Source: Candidatus Nitrosocosmicus agrestis | GTDB taxonomy: Archaea > Thermoproteota > Nitrososphaeria > Nitrososphaerales > Nitrososphaeraceae | Assembly: GCF_008389435.1 (NCBI RefSeq) | Contig: NZ_VUYS01000005.1 | Coordinates: forward strand, 1 to 64,000 | Reading direction: 5' to 3' | DNA length: 64,000 nt | Shown: positions 44,104 to 53,609 of the stretch, in pieces | Position numbering within the stretch: the first letter of the stretch is position 1 | How the letters are laid out: each line of letters begins with the position of its first letter | Notes under the pieces: generated by a model | The model's database searches: none | What the model saw: only the letters and a program-made list of their open reading frames with translations | Told to the model about the DNA's origin: nothing | Program-made: the position numbers and the translations under genes

Positions 44104-45779
44104 TTATTCTACAATTATCTCTCCTATCATCGATGGATGATATATGCAATAGTATTTGTAATTTCCAGGGCTATCAAACGTAATACTATATTTTTGTTGC
44201 AATGATTGCATCAGAATCAAATATAGAGCCTTCATCCGGATCGTTATCTTGACCCTATATCATCGTGTGAGATGCTGTGTCACCATTATACCAAGTTATT
44301 GTTTGACCTACTTCTATTCTCACTGGATCAGGTAAATATGATTCACTGCCCTTGATTCCAGAACTAATAACGGGAATAGACTCTTTTGGCTGTGATTCTT
44401 CTCTTCAGGTATACTCTGTTGGTTTTTAGACGTATCGCTTTCAACCAATGGTACTACTCTATATAGTGTGCCCGTATAGCTTAGTACGTAGAGGTATCCA
44501 TCGGGTCCCACTTGAAGATCAGTATTCTATCCAATCCTTGGCCAAAAATTAGTGCCTAATTCTCCCTAGTATCATCTACTTGATTATCCGCCAATACTTT
44601 GGTATCTCTTTGGTAAGATTGGTTTATCAATATGTTATCACGTGGCTCATTTAAAGTAAAGCAGTACAATAAACCATTGTTTATATCTCCTGCGAACATA
44701 TTATTTGCATATTACTTTCCAAGTTTGTCTGAATTTAGAAATATAAGAACAGTTGGACCAATTATGGTAACCCAAACAAATTTCGGATTATAGTATTTCG
44801 CATTTCCAAAGCATACTAATTCATCCTCAGATGATATGCCACGACCAAGCAAACTCTGCATTATATATCCTTGAACTTGCGACCAACCACCATTAAAACT
44901 TGATGGAATAAGGTTAATTTCATCAGCGATGGTAGGACCATTTTCAGTATCTCACAGATTACCAGTTACTGGATCAAAGTCCATTTCAAAACTGTTGCGG
45001 ATGCCCATTGCATAGTAAATGTTCAATGGCAACTCCTCTCCAAAAATAGATTTATCAGAATCAACAATTCATCCGTATTGAGTTATGAGTAATACTCTCC
45101 CTAAGCAGCTAGGAGGAGGTCCATCGAGTATATTTTGAGCCTGGGTTCGATATCTACCCACTTAATCTATCCTAAAATGTATATTGTTATCTAGACCAAC
45201 CAAAACCTTTCCACCATTATGCTTCCCTTTTGAATTTATGGGAGTAGCCGTCAAATCTAGCAATAAAAGTGGATTTATTAGTTGACCATTTACATACTCA
45301 TATCTATAGAGTCGATTACCCCGCGGGTCAATCTGATCATCAGTATCACTTCCATCTTCTCCGTTACCTGATTCAGTACATGACAAGAATGCATATGTTT
45401 TTCCATTTAGATGCTTAAACGGCAAATCCTAACAAGCCTCGTTCAATACTGTTGGCCACAGGTACATCTAGTAATGGTTTTTCTTGTACTTGACCATCTA
45501 TTACTCTAACTACTCTACCAGTATTTTTTCAGTAGCTAGTATATCGTTCTCTCCCACAAAAGACATACTTGGATGGAAATCTAACCCCTTTGTTACCTTT
45601 TCAACTATGATTCTAACATCGTTTATGGTAGGCCCATTAGGCGATAAAGGCGCTTTCGCGTATGCGCCGTAAGAGAATTGAATATTGAAAGTGTATAAAG
45701 AAGAAAACAAAATAAATACAAGTGCACAAAAAACCGTTACTATGTGCTTATGCATGATTTTGTCAGCATCTGGTATCAA
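44104..45779 (-). pseudogene. decayed PQQ-type sugar dehydrogenase fused to a cupredoxin
   Basis: The minus strand holds a whole secreted gene in pieces. First a signal peptide and start (45510-45779), then the beta-propeller with GNRLYRYEYVNGQLINP, HNGGKVLVGLDNNIHF, YYAMGIRNSF, GPTIADEINL, and VGPDGYLYVLSYTGTLYRV, as in soluble glucose/sorbosone dehydrogenases. It is followed by a plastocyanin-like domain: VRIEVGQTITWYNGD, then HTM and CIYHPSMIGEIIVE ending at TAA 44104, with the Cys, His and Met copper ligands present. At least six in-frame stops and two or more frameshifts destroy it. Confidence 0.88.
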
Positions 45780-46022
45780 ATTTTTCAGCTAATTAAATTT
45801 ATGAATAAATCTTAATGAAAATATAAGTTACGCCTTTATTGTAATTTATACTATATCAATCTATTTATAATGAAAAAGACATGATTGTTTATTATTACAT
45901 TATATATTAAGTTGGTAACAAACTTTAGTGGCTTAGTTATCAAGGCTCCAATCAACCTCGAAATTTATTAATTCATTTGTTTTTTTACTAGTATAAAGTA
46001 TGAAACATCAATTATGATTATG

Positions 46023-46358
46023 TTATTTTGCCATAATTCTTTTCTTTTCTAACATTTTCCATTTATTAATCCAATTGTTTAATTGATGTAAAATAGACTC
46101 CAATTCCTTGGTCCTATTCGTTAAACTATATTCAACTCTAATTGGAATCTCTGGGTAAATTTTCTTTGATACAAGACCTTCTCGTTCAAGCTCTAATAAT
46201 CTTTGAGATAATACCGTACTACTTATTTCAGGAATCAATCTTTTTAACTCGTTGAATCTGACAGTACCGTTAGTGCTTAAATTCTTCAATATATGAAGGG
46301 ACCATCTTTTTCCTAGTATTTCCCAAATATCTGCTACTTCACATTGGTCTTCTTTCAT
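46023..46358 (-). CDS. HxlR-family winged-helix regulator
   Basis: A 111-residue HxlR protein: EDQCEVADIWEILGKRWSLHIL (the C-x-[VI]-x...GKRW signature), LSQRLLELEREGLVSKKIYP (recognition helix) and the wing VEYSLTNRTKEL. HxlR proteins often sense reactive aldehydes or redox stress via this Cys. Its promoter faces a long intergenic region; no divergent partner gene lies nearby, so its target is unclear. Confidence 0.9.
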   Translation of the reverse strand: MKEDQCEVADIWEILGKRWSLHILKNLSTNGTVRFNELKRLIPEISSTVLSQRLLELEREGLVSKKIYPEIPIRVEYSLTNRTKELESILHQLNNWINKWKMLEKKRIMAK

Positions 46359-47422
46359 GAGAAATCTTTATGATAATAATATCCATGGTCCTGTATTAAA
46401 ATATTGTATGATGGGTATTTCACTTATCGCTAATTTAGTCTGAGTATCATCTTGGCAATAAGAAAGCACCATATATGGATCTATTTGATACTAATTGTTA
46501 TTGGTGTAATGGAATTTGATGTCTAGAAACTTGTGTTGCCTAAATACCATTTTAAAGACCAGGTAGTAATCAATGAATCAAATTACTTTATTGTATTTAC
46601 TTGGTACTACTTATTTAAAGAATTAATGTTATTATCGGTTATTTAGATAAAGTTAATCTATTACAATACTTCGTGGTTCATAAAAAAAGAATTAGACCTG
46701 TTTACTCTGATATATCTGTGAATTACTACTGTAGCTGATACTGGTCTGATACATTCCAAATGTGGCAGTAAAATAGCAAACTGAAGTGTAAATGTTCTGT
46801 ATGAATGAAATCTAAAAAGATTTATTGTTATAACATTCACAAATCGTCTAGACTTTATAATTTTGAGAGTATAGAATTAATGGTGCATGTTTTAGATTAA
46901 TAATTCCAATAACCTGAATTGCTTTATGAAATATTAGTCAACATAAAATATGTCGACTGAGCATAAATAAATCAATCACTTTCGCAGGAACAATCCTTTT
47001 TTTTAGATCTCTTCTATCAACATAGTTTCAGGCATATCGGATGTTATCATTTTTTGTTAAATCATAACTTCTAAAACCTTACTTTACCCTAATGCACTAT
47101 TAAGTATTAAGTATTAAGCAACAAAGGCATCATTTTAGATACGGATGACCTACTCATGATTTTGTATTACACGCACACAATTTGGATATGAATTTATGCC
47201 ATGAATGTAGCCTCTTCTACTTTTTAAAGTTAAAAACTTTTTAGAACTTTTTAAAATAGAGATAGATCATTTTATTTAATCCTATTCTTGATTTTCATGA
47301 TTGAGACTTTATAAAAAAATGTAATATTTTGTAATATTCGGCCAAGAGTATATTTTTTATTTTTTATTTTTTACTTAATAATGGACTACAAAAGAATATT
47401 ATAGACAAAATAAAAAAAATTG
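46359..47422. other. intergenic region, no gene seen
   Basis: About 1060 bases, very AT-rich. Only short frames; a short taagtat repeat near 47100 is not significant. I saw no RNA gene. It may contain an old, unrecognisable gene. Confidence 0.5.
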
Positions 47423-47906
47423 TTATCGGATTTCTAGCTTTGCTAGAATATCTTCAATATTTTGTTCATCTTCTAACTCTGCGTCTAAAAGTTCTAGTGC
47501 AAGATGATAAGTACCGTGGTCCTTGCCATTAACACTATTGGCTAATCATTATGGTGTTTGATTACTTCTCTCTCAAACTCGAGCGCTTTTTCCAATGCGC
47601 TTCTCAGCGTCAAATACCTTGAGGGTTGGAGTTTACCCAAGCCGCTATCTTGCTCCCATTGTGCTGGGCCATCCGTCGGTTGAGTTTCCAATTGCATTAA
47701 TCTGAATGCCACTTTTTTTGCATGACCAAGCTCTTCTTTGGCTCGTTCTTCAAAAAATTCTGCTTCCAATACTCCTAACCCTTCAATATTCTGTGATACA
47801 TACCAAAAATAATGAAACGCAGATAATTTGGCTCCATATGCTTTTTTTAGCATTTGTACTGTACCTTCAATACCAGGTCCAGCTATTTCTTTAGACTTTT
47901 ACCCAT
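47423..47906 (-). pseudogene. frameshifted ferritin-like (Dps/bacterioferritin) gene
   Basis: The central 103 residues (47542-47853) show FFEERAKEELGHAKKVAF, with the E-x6-ExxH-like diiron pattern of ferritin-like proteins. The C-terminus continues one frame off as LALELLDAELEDEQNIEDIL ending at TAA 47423, the frame lost by a missing base at GATTAGCC. At the N-terminus an ATG at 47904-47906 is also one base out of frame with KEIAGPGIEGTVQ. Both ends are thus broken by single-base indels. They could also be assembly errors, so it is worth rechecking. Confidence 0.8.
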
Positions 47907-48543
47907 AACTTATCAAATATAGTGCGTATTTCTTTTATATAAATTTTATAATTCTGTATGATTTTTTATAAAAATATTAGTACAAGTTAACCAAATATTA
48001 ATATAATTAGTACCAATTAATATAAAATTAGTACAAATTAATTCTTCCAAGAAAATGATTTAAATTTTTGGATGCCAAATGAGAGAATATAGTCTCTTGA
48101 AACAGATTATTCGGATCAAATGGATCATTTCCAATCATTCTGCTACCGATAGAACTCCTTCAGATTGGTACATATTCTGACTTTAATATTATTAATTAAC
48201 AGAACTAAACTTGAAAATCTAATATACCCTATGAATGTATCTATGATAAAATCTTATCCATTAATCAATATCTACAAGGTTATTTTTTATGATGATCTGA
48301 CAAAGCAGGTATTTCTTGATAGCCAACAGATTAATTCATCCAATGTCGCTTATAGTTAATAAAATGAATGAGATTTCTACAAGTATTGCCCAGAAGACAT
48401 AAAATTATGTTAGCAAACATCTACTATATTTTTATGGTTATCGGAGGGTAGACAACTTTTTCTGAATATTTTGTATTTATTTTGATTACATTCTACTAGA
48501 GGATAACAAAAAATTTTAAAGTGATGTAAAATACTTTGCGTCA
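47907..48543. other. intergenic region, no gene seen
   Basis: About 640 bases downstream of the thioredoxin-domain gene. An open frame of 64 codons on the + strand (48165-48359) has hydrophobic, unstructured content and no family match; I do not call it. Confidence 0.5.
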
Positions 48544-49758
48544 TCATCCAAATGTAAATGTGTAAATTTGAAGCCCTTTTCCTTTTATATCCATAACTAT
48601 TGATCTCGGTTCATAATCGTCGTACAATCCTATATTATATAATCTTTGATTATCCACGATAACTTTCGCTTCTTTGTCTATATCGATGGCATTGTTGGAT
48701 GTATTATTTGCAAATTTATTATCTTCAGAGATCTTTATTTGCTGCCCTTTGCCAGAGGCTACAACGTTGATTGATTTCGCATAATAAGTTAATATTATTT
48801 TTCCAGCGTTACTAACCAGTTCTATATTATCCGCATTATTCTTCCAGGTGCCATTTAAATAAACTAAATTGGGTTGAATCTGTGTATTATTTAGTTTTAT
48901 TTTGTAGTCTACTTGTTGATCAGGGTGGAAACCTTCTGTGTTACCAAGAGATGATCTTGCGGAAGAGTATCCAAGATATATTTCTGGTGAAATTCTTTGA
49001 TTAGGATCCACGTATGTTAAGCTATTTGCAGTTACATTTTCTAAATTTGATTTACTAAGGTTGAATGAAATTTCTGTCTTGCCTTCCAAGGTAGCTTTTT
49101 CGGCTAGTAGGGTTTGAATTGTTTTCTCGGTTTCATTATACCCTCCTTCTCCTATGTGATCATCCCGGATGTATCCTTGGGTATCTATTAGATAATGTCT
49201 TGGCCAATAATTATTGTTAAAAGCATCCCACGTTTTGTGTTCACTGTCAAGTACTACAGGATAGCTTATATCGAATTTGTTTACTGCATTTTGAACATTC
49301 TTTGGATCTTTTTCAAAATCAAATTCAGGCGAGTGAACTCCAACTATTACAAATCCCTGATCAGCGTATCGAGCATACCAATCGTTAAGATACGGAATTG
49401 TTCTTATGCAATTTATACAAGTATAGGTCCAAAAATCTAGTAATACCACTTTTCCTTTCAAATCTGACAGTTTAATTGGCTGATTATTCATTGTATTGAT
49501 ATAATAGTCAATACCCGTCAAATCGGGTGCCTTCAAGAATCCACTCTTATCAATCGAAACAAAAGCTGTTTTATTTAAAGATACCGTCAGTATATCCCCC
49601 TTTTTAGTTATAGATTGATCAACTGATTTTTCCAACTGCTGTTGTTGTAAATAACTATGAGATGCATTACCATAAAAATTAAAATAAATACCAAAACCTA
49701 TGATCAATGAAATTACTGCCAATGCAGTTACTAATGCACTGATATTATCCTTATTCAT
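48544..49758 (-). CDS. membrane-anchored thioredoxin-like protein (DipZ/TlpA type)
   Basis: N-terminal membrane anchor (residues 7-27), then a thioredoxin-fold domain with VVLLDFWTYTCINCIRTIPYL; the redox pair is Cys114-Cys117. The rest (about 235-400) is a beta-rich domain of the kind found C-terminal in DipZ-like proteins. It should work outside the membrane, probably reducing or delivering thiols. It is downstream of a CcdA gene, with 22 bases between stop and start; CcdA would supply the electrons. Together they resemble the split form of the fused bacterial DipZ. Confidence 0.9.
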   Translation of the reverse strand: MNKDNISALVTALAVISLIIGFGIYFNFYGNASHSYLQQQQLEKSVDQSITKKGDILTVSLNKTAFVSIDKSGFLKAPDLTGIDYYINTMNNQPIKLSDLKGKVVLLDFWTYTCINCIRTIPYLNDWYARYADQGFVIVGVHSPEFDFEKDPKNVQNAVNKFDISYPVVLDSEHKTWDAFNNNYWPRHYLIDTQGYIRDDHIGEGGYNETEKTIQTLLAEKATLEGKTEISFNLSKSNLENVTANSLTYVDPNQRISPEIYLGYSSARSSLGNTEGFHPDQQVDYKIKLNNTQIQPNLVYLNGTWKNNADNIELVSNAGKIILTYYAKSINVVASGKGQQIKISEDNKFANNTSNNAIDIDKEAKVIVDNQRLYNIGLYDDYEPRSIVMDIKGKGLQIYTFTFG

Positions 49759-49780
49759 GATGCTTCTACATCTCTTTCTA

Positions 49781-50557
49781 TTAGATATTGATTAATTGTC
49801 CCAAGAATGGGATACTGATAAGTAGTGTCAATTGATTAAAGAATATTAATATTCCTAATATTATTAAGATAGCTCCCATTGCGAGATTGAAATACTTTAG
49901 ATATTTTGTCATTTTTTTTATCAAGCTAGTAGCTTGAGAAAAAAATGCACCCGTAATGAGGAATGGAATTCCAAGTCCCAACGAATAGGCCAATAACAAG
50001 TTATATGCTGTACCAGGATTCGTGACCGCTAATGCAAATGTGCTCCCCAAAATTGGCCCTACACATGGAGTCCATCCCGCTGCAAATGCTACTCCAAATA
50101 CAAAGGAAGTTATGTAACTCGTCTTAAATTTAGGTAATTTAGTGAACTTTTTTTCAATATTGAGCTGACCAATTTTTAGCGATAGGATTAGATATACTCC
50201 AAATGCAACAATTACAGTTCCTCCAATATATGACAAAGATTGTTGAAAACTATTTCCAATCGAAGTGGCAAGGACACCGTTTAAAATTACTCCTAGCACA
50301 GCAAATATCAGTGAAAATCCTAGTACAAAATAGATAGTATTTATGAAAATGTTAATCTTGACTTTTCTTGTTATTAGAATCACCGAACTATTAGGATGAC
50401 TTTGATCATTACCTTCGTCTCGTTCTCTACTTGCCTCTTTGATCGACGAACTTGAGAGATATGATAAGAACCCTGGAATAATGGGTAATATACAAGGTGA
50501 CAAAAAGGATCCTAGTCCTGCCAAAGCAGAAAGAAAAATAGGTATTTCAAGTTCCAT
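49781..50557 (-). CDS. ccdA: CcdA-type thiol-disulfide transmembrane protein
   Basis: A 258-residue protein with about six membrane helices and two conserved cysteines: Cys22 in LSPCILPIIPG and Cys165 in GWTPCVGPI. CcdA carries electrons from cytoplasmic thioredoxin across the membrane to extracellular thioredoxin-like proteins. It is the promoter-proximal gene of the operon with the DipZ-like protein. Confidence 0.93.
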   Translation of the reverse strand: MELEIPIFLSALAGLGSFLSPCILPIIPGFLSYLSSSSIKEASRERDEGNDQSHPNSSVILITRKVKINIFINTIYFVLGFSLIFAVLGVILNGVLATSIGNSFQQSLSYIGGTVIVAFGVYLILSLKIGQLNIEKKFTKLPKFKTSYITSFVFGVAFAAGWTPCVGPILGSTFALAVTNPGTAYNLLLAYSLGLGIPFLITGAFFSQATSLIKKMTKYLKYFNLAMGAILIILGILIFFNQLTLLISIPFLGQLINI

Positions 50558-50669
50558 CTAAACTTTCCAACCCCTGCTAGTAAAATTTAGTCTCATAGTA
50601 ATAATTAATATTAAGATTATTGAAATTTTATTCATATAACTGGTAACTAAAAAAAATATTAATAGTTAT

Positions 50670-50700
50670 TTCCAAATCTCTTCCAAATCTCTTCCAAATC
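50670..50700. repeat. three 11-bp iterons TTCCAAATCTC
   Basis: TTCCAAATCTC starts at 50670, 50681 and, partly, 50692, one helical turn apart. It lies about 110-140 bases upstream of the ccdA start. The same motif occurs at 51108. It probably binds a regulator. Confidence 0.65.
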
Positions 50701-50777
50701 AATAGATCTATTTTTCCCATAACTAATATTGGTGTTTAAGAAACTGTGTTCAAAACAATGAAATCAAAATATTCTAT

Positions 50778-51062
50778 CTATTCAAGAGTGATTTTCAAAA
50801 ATATGCCTATTCCAGCCATCTCTGCCAAAGAAATGGCAAGAAGGTATGGAGTAAGTATATCTGAAAATAGCATGGACATAGTAACATAAGAATAAACAGA
50901 TATGATGCTGTTAATCATTAATAAACCGCTAAAAAATATTAAACCAAGTGTGAAATTCGCTCTACTACTCCGGTATATTTTTATGAAAAGGACTATTAAT
51001 GTACTTAATAACCCCAAGTTAATGACATTGATAAAAGCATTAATTCCCATCCATATATCCAT
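50778..51062 (-). CDS. small membrane protein, 94 aa
   Basis: Three hydrophobic segments (residues about 10-27, 38-60, 70-92). It is located 65 bases downstream of an ArsR-type winged-helix gene on the same strand and shares the TTCCAAATCTC motif, suggesting joint regulation. Function unknown. Confidence 0.6.
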   Translation of the reverse strand: MDIWMGINAFINVINLGLLSTLIVLFIKIYRSSRANFTLGLIFFSGLLMINSIISVYSYVTMSMLFSDILTPYLLAISLAEMAGIGIFLKITLE

Positions 51063-51107
51063 TAGTTAAATCAAGTGTAACTGCGACTAGTGTATTTATT
51101 TATTTAT

Positions 51108-51127
51108 TTCCAAATCTCTTCCGTATC
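51108..51127. promoter_or_regulatory. second 11-bp iteron site (two units)
   Basis: TTCCAAATCTC at 51108 followed at once by the degenerate TTCCGTATC. It sits between the end of the winged-helix gene and the start of the membrane protein gene. It is the same sequence as the array upstream of ccdA. Confidence 0.6.
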
Positions 51128-51433
51128 TTATTTTTTACTTTTTTTGACTATCTGGTTTTTTACGTCTTGAAATGCATTCATGTTGGCCTCCAGATAACTA
51201 GAAATAAAATATAGTATTCCATATTTCTCTCCGGTTTTTGTGATCAAGTTATTCTTCTCTAATACATGGATATGATGTGCTACTGCTTTATAGTCGATAT
51301 GAATAATTTCGGCCAATTGGTTGATGTTATATGGTTGTTGAATTAATAGCTCTATAATTGAAATTCTTTTGGTTCCTCCCCTTGACCCTGCAAATAAAAA
51401 CCAAAATAATCTTTTAGCGTTAGGATCAACCAT
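51128..51433 (-). CDS. ArsR-type winged-helix regulator
   Basis: A 101-residue HTH protein with KRISIIELLIQQPYNINQLA and KAVAHHIHVLEKNNLITKTG as the first helices and recognition helix, wing near GEKYGILYFIS. ArsR-like fold without obvious metal-binding Cys; the His-His pair in VAHHIH lies in the recognition helix. Likely regulates the adjacent membrane gene and perhaps ccdA through the shared 11-bp motif (inference). Confidence 0.82.
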   Translation of the reverse strand: MVDPNAKRLFWFLFAGSRGGTKRISIIELLIQQPYNINQLAEIIHIDYKAVAHHIHVLEKNNLITKTGEKYGILYFISSYLEANMNAFQDVKNQIVKKSKK

Positions 51434-52248
51434 TATTCATCTTGCTTTTTAAATATCATAATTATCCAACTTTAATAAATTTAATTCAAATTAACTTGTT
51501 GAAATCGTAAATTTAACTCGGTGTAAATCTTAAAGGTGTTGATAAATTGAATTGATCAAGATGCCATGAGCAATAGGATTGTTGTGATCATTAAGAGTCA
51601 AATATCACACTGTAATGTTGATCTTTGGTGATGTCTTTATTCTTATACTTTATTATTGATATTATGGAAAATTCATATTATGCATGCTTAACAACACGAT
51701 TAATAGCGATCATACGAGATTTCTTTGAGCATTTGCACATGGAACGAAATTATAACAGTTAGATGATATGTTATCTACATTGATGAATACCATAACGGAA
51801 TCCTAGTTTATATGAAAGTCAATGCTGTTTCATTAACGTATTTGTGGCTATATCTAGACTGGAGACGTTTGCAATTGTATATAGCTTTATTGTTGTTATT
51901 GCAACCCTCGTCGATGTATAATATCAAATTAACCGTGTTATACCATCTCCTCCTCCACCTCCAAATTTTATGGTTATAAATCAGACAGTGGGGCCAGATG
52001 ATATACTGGAGTGCTATTTACCTGCTTCTGTAAAAGATGCTGATTTATGATTGATGGAAGTACATTTTCTGGGGTATAAAAACTAGATATGAGAGTCTCA
52101 AATTGCTTAATAAGATACCAGTAACTACCATTAGATTAAACCATTTGAGTAATTGGAATGTAAAAATGGTTTTGAATTATTATCCCTGAGAAGAGAACAA
52201 ATGATATACTAGTGAGTCTTAAATCCTTGAATTGGGAAGGTAGAAAGT
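51434..52248. other. intergenic region with possible remnant
   Basis: Around 815 bases. A + strand stretch near 51930-52050 reads PSPPPPPNFMVINQTVGPDD without a start and with stops on both sides; it may be the relic of a secreted protein. Nothing firm. Confidence 0.4.
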
Positions 52249-52641
52249 ATGGAATACAATAAACTTACACGAGAGGAAGAAAGGGTCATTCTGGAAAAGG
52301 AGACGGAAAGGCCATTTCTTGGTAAATATGACAATTTTTATGATGATGGAACTTTTATTTGCCGAAGGTGTAATAATCCACTGTTTTCATCTAAGAGCAA
52401 ATTTGATGCTGGATGCGGGTGGCCAAGCTTTGATGCAAGCTTTGAAAATGCATTAAAACGTATACCTGATCTTGATGGTGTAAGAACAGAAATACAATGT
52501 AATAACTGTGGGGGGCATTTAGGACATGAATTCCGGGGAGAACGTTTAACAGATAAAAACACCAGGGAGTGCGTCAATTCACTATCGATATACTTTATTC
52601 CAAAAGGGAAAGAGTTGCCAAAAATAATTCAGGTAGGATAA
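52249..52641 (+). CDS. msrB: peptide methionine-R-sulfoxide reductase MsrB
   Basis: A 130-residue MsrB with zinc-site cysteines Cys38/Cys41 (CRRC) and Cys84/Cys87 (CNNC), the GCGWPSF substrate motif, and catalytic Cys108 in RECVNSLSIYF. It repairs oxidised methionine in proteins. It is monocistronic. The usual MsrA partner is not nearby. Confidence 0.95.
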   Translation: MEYNKLTREEERVILEKETERPFLGKYDNFYDDGTFICRRCNNPLFSSKSKFDAGCGWPSFDASFENALKRIPDLDGVRTEIQCNNCGGHLGHEFRGERLTDKNTRECVNSLSIYFIPKGKELPKIIQVG

Positions 52642-53353
52642 TAAATAATTCTGGAAAATATCTAGATTTAATCTATGTCGAGGCTAGGATAATTTAATAA
52701 ATATATCATATTAAAATATTCCTTTTCTTTTCATATGAATACATTATTTGGTACTACTTAGTCAATAGTAAGTTTGTTTTTGTGTGTTGGAGGAAAATCT
52801 CAAGGGATGAATGTCAGATTTTTTTATCAAATGAGACAACAAATAAGGAGATGACTTATTCAAAATAATACAATTAGATAGATACTATTATTTATCATGT
52901 TTACAAAGTATTATTTTATTTCTTAGTAAAGGAACATTATATATATTATGTGAATTTGAACGAGTATGATCACTTTTTAATCTTCAACAGGTAAATCTAA
53001 ATCTCAACAATATTCTTGATGACCAAAAAATTGAATAATAATCAAGGTAATCTGATAATATTTAATAGTACTCCAATGACCTCTCTGCAAAAAACTAGAA
53101 AATTAAAACCCGATAGGTATTCATAATAAGAAGGAAATGTGATGTAATTCACACTAACTATGTTATTCGTCATAAAAACTTGTTATAAGTAAGTTACCTT
53201 CTCATTTTTGGTTTACTACTGATTTGAAGTATAAAAATCATGTACACTAGAGGTTCGATTCAATATGTATGTATTATTTATTTGTCTTGTTCCTTAGTCA
53301 ACCCACTAACCAGCGTAAGGTTTATTCAATAACATTCTAAAAGTAGTATACTT
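52642..53353. other. intergenic region, no gene seen
   Basis: About 710 bases, AT-rich, no convincing gene, RNA or repeat. Confidence 0.5.
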
Positions 53354-53575
53354 ATGGCAAATTATGAAAACATAAAGAAATGTTTGGATGAAAGTGGTGA
53401 AGTAATGATAAGGCTAGACAACAACGAGAGTATTGAATTACACAAGCACAACGTAAAGTTTGATGATGCATCACAAGAGATTATAATTGATGCAGCGACC
53501 GAAACATATTGGATAGGGGCAGATAAAGTTTCCTACTACTGGATACATAAAGAGGGATTTGAAAAAGGAGAATAA
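53354..53575 (+). CDS. conserved small hypothetical protein, 73 aa
   Basis: A soluble acidic protein with alternating beta-like strands (MIRLDNNESIELHKHNVKFDD, then EIIIDAATETYWIGADKVSYY). Good start, compact length and acidic composition suggest a real, small folded protein; no family known. Monocistronic. Confidence 0.6.
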   Translation: MANYENIKKCLDESGEVMIRLDNNESIELHKHNVKFDDASQEIIIDAATETYWIGADKVSYYWIHKEGFEKGE

Positions 53576-53609
53576 TTTTATTATTTTAGCTAATTTTTTG
53601 TCTCAAAAT

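Noticed and set aside
43951-44205. Plus-strand 84-codon frame
   Set aside because: It lies over the 3' end of the decayed cupredoxin gene and the signal peptide of the secreted protein; a shadow.
48165-48359. Short hydrophobic frame as a gene
   Set aside because: No promoter, motif or composition support.
46601-52757. Shared TTGGTACTACTTA at 46.6 and 52.7 kb as a regulatory motif
   Set aside because: A 13-base match of this composition is expected by chance in 64 kb of AT-rich DNA.
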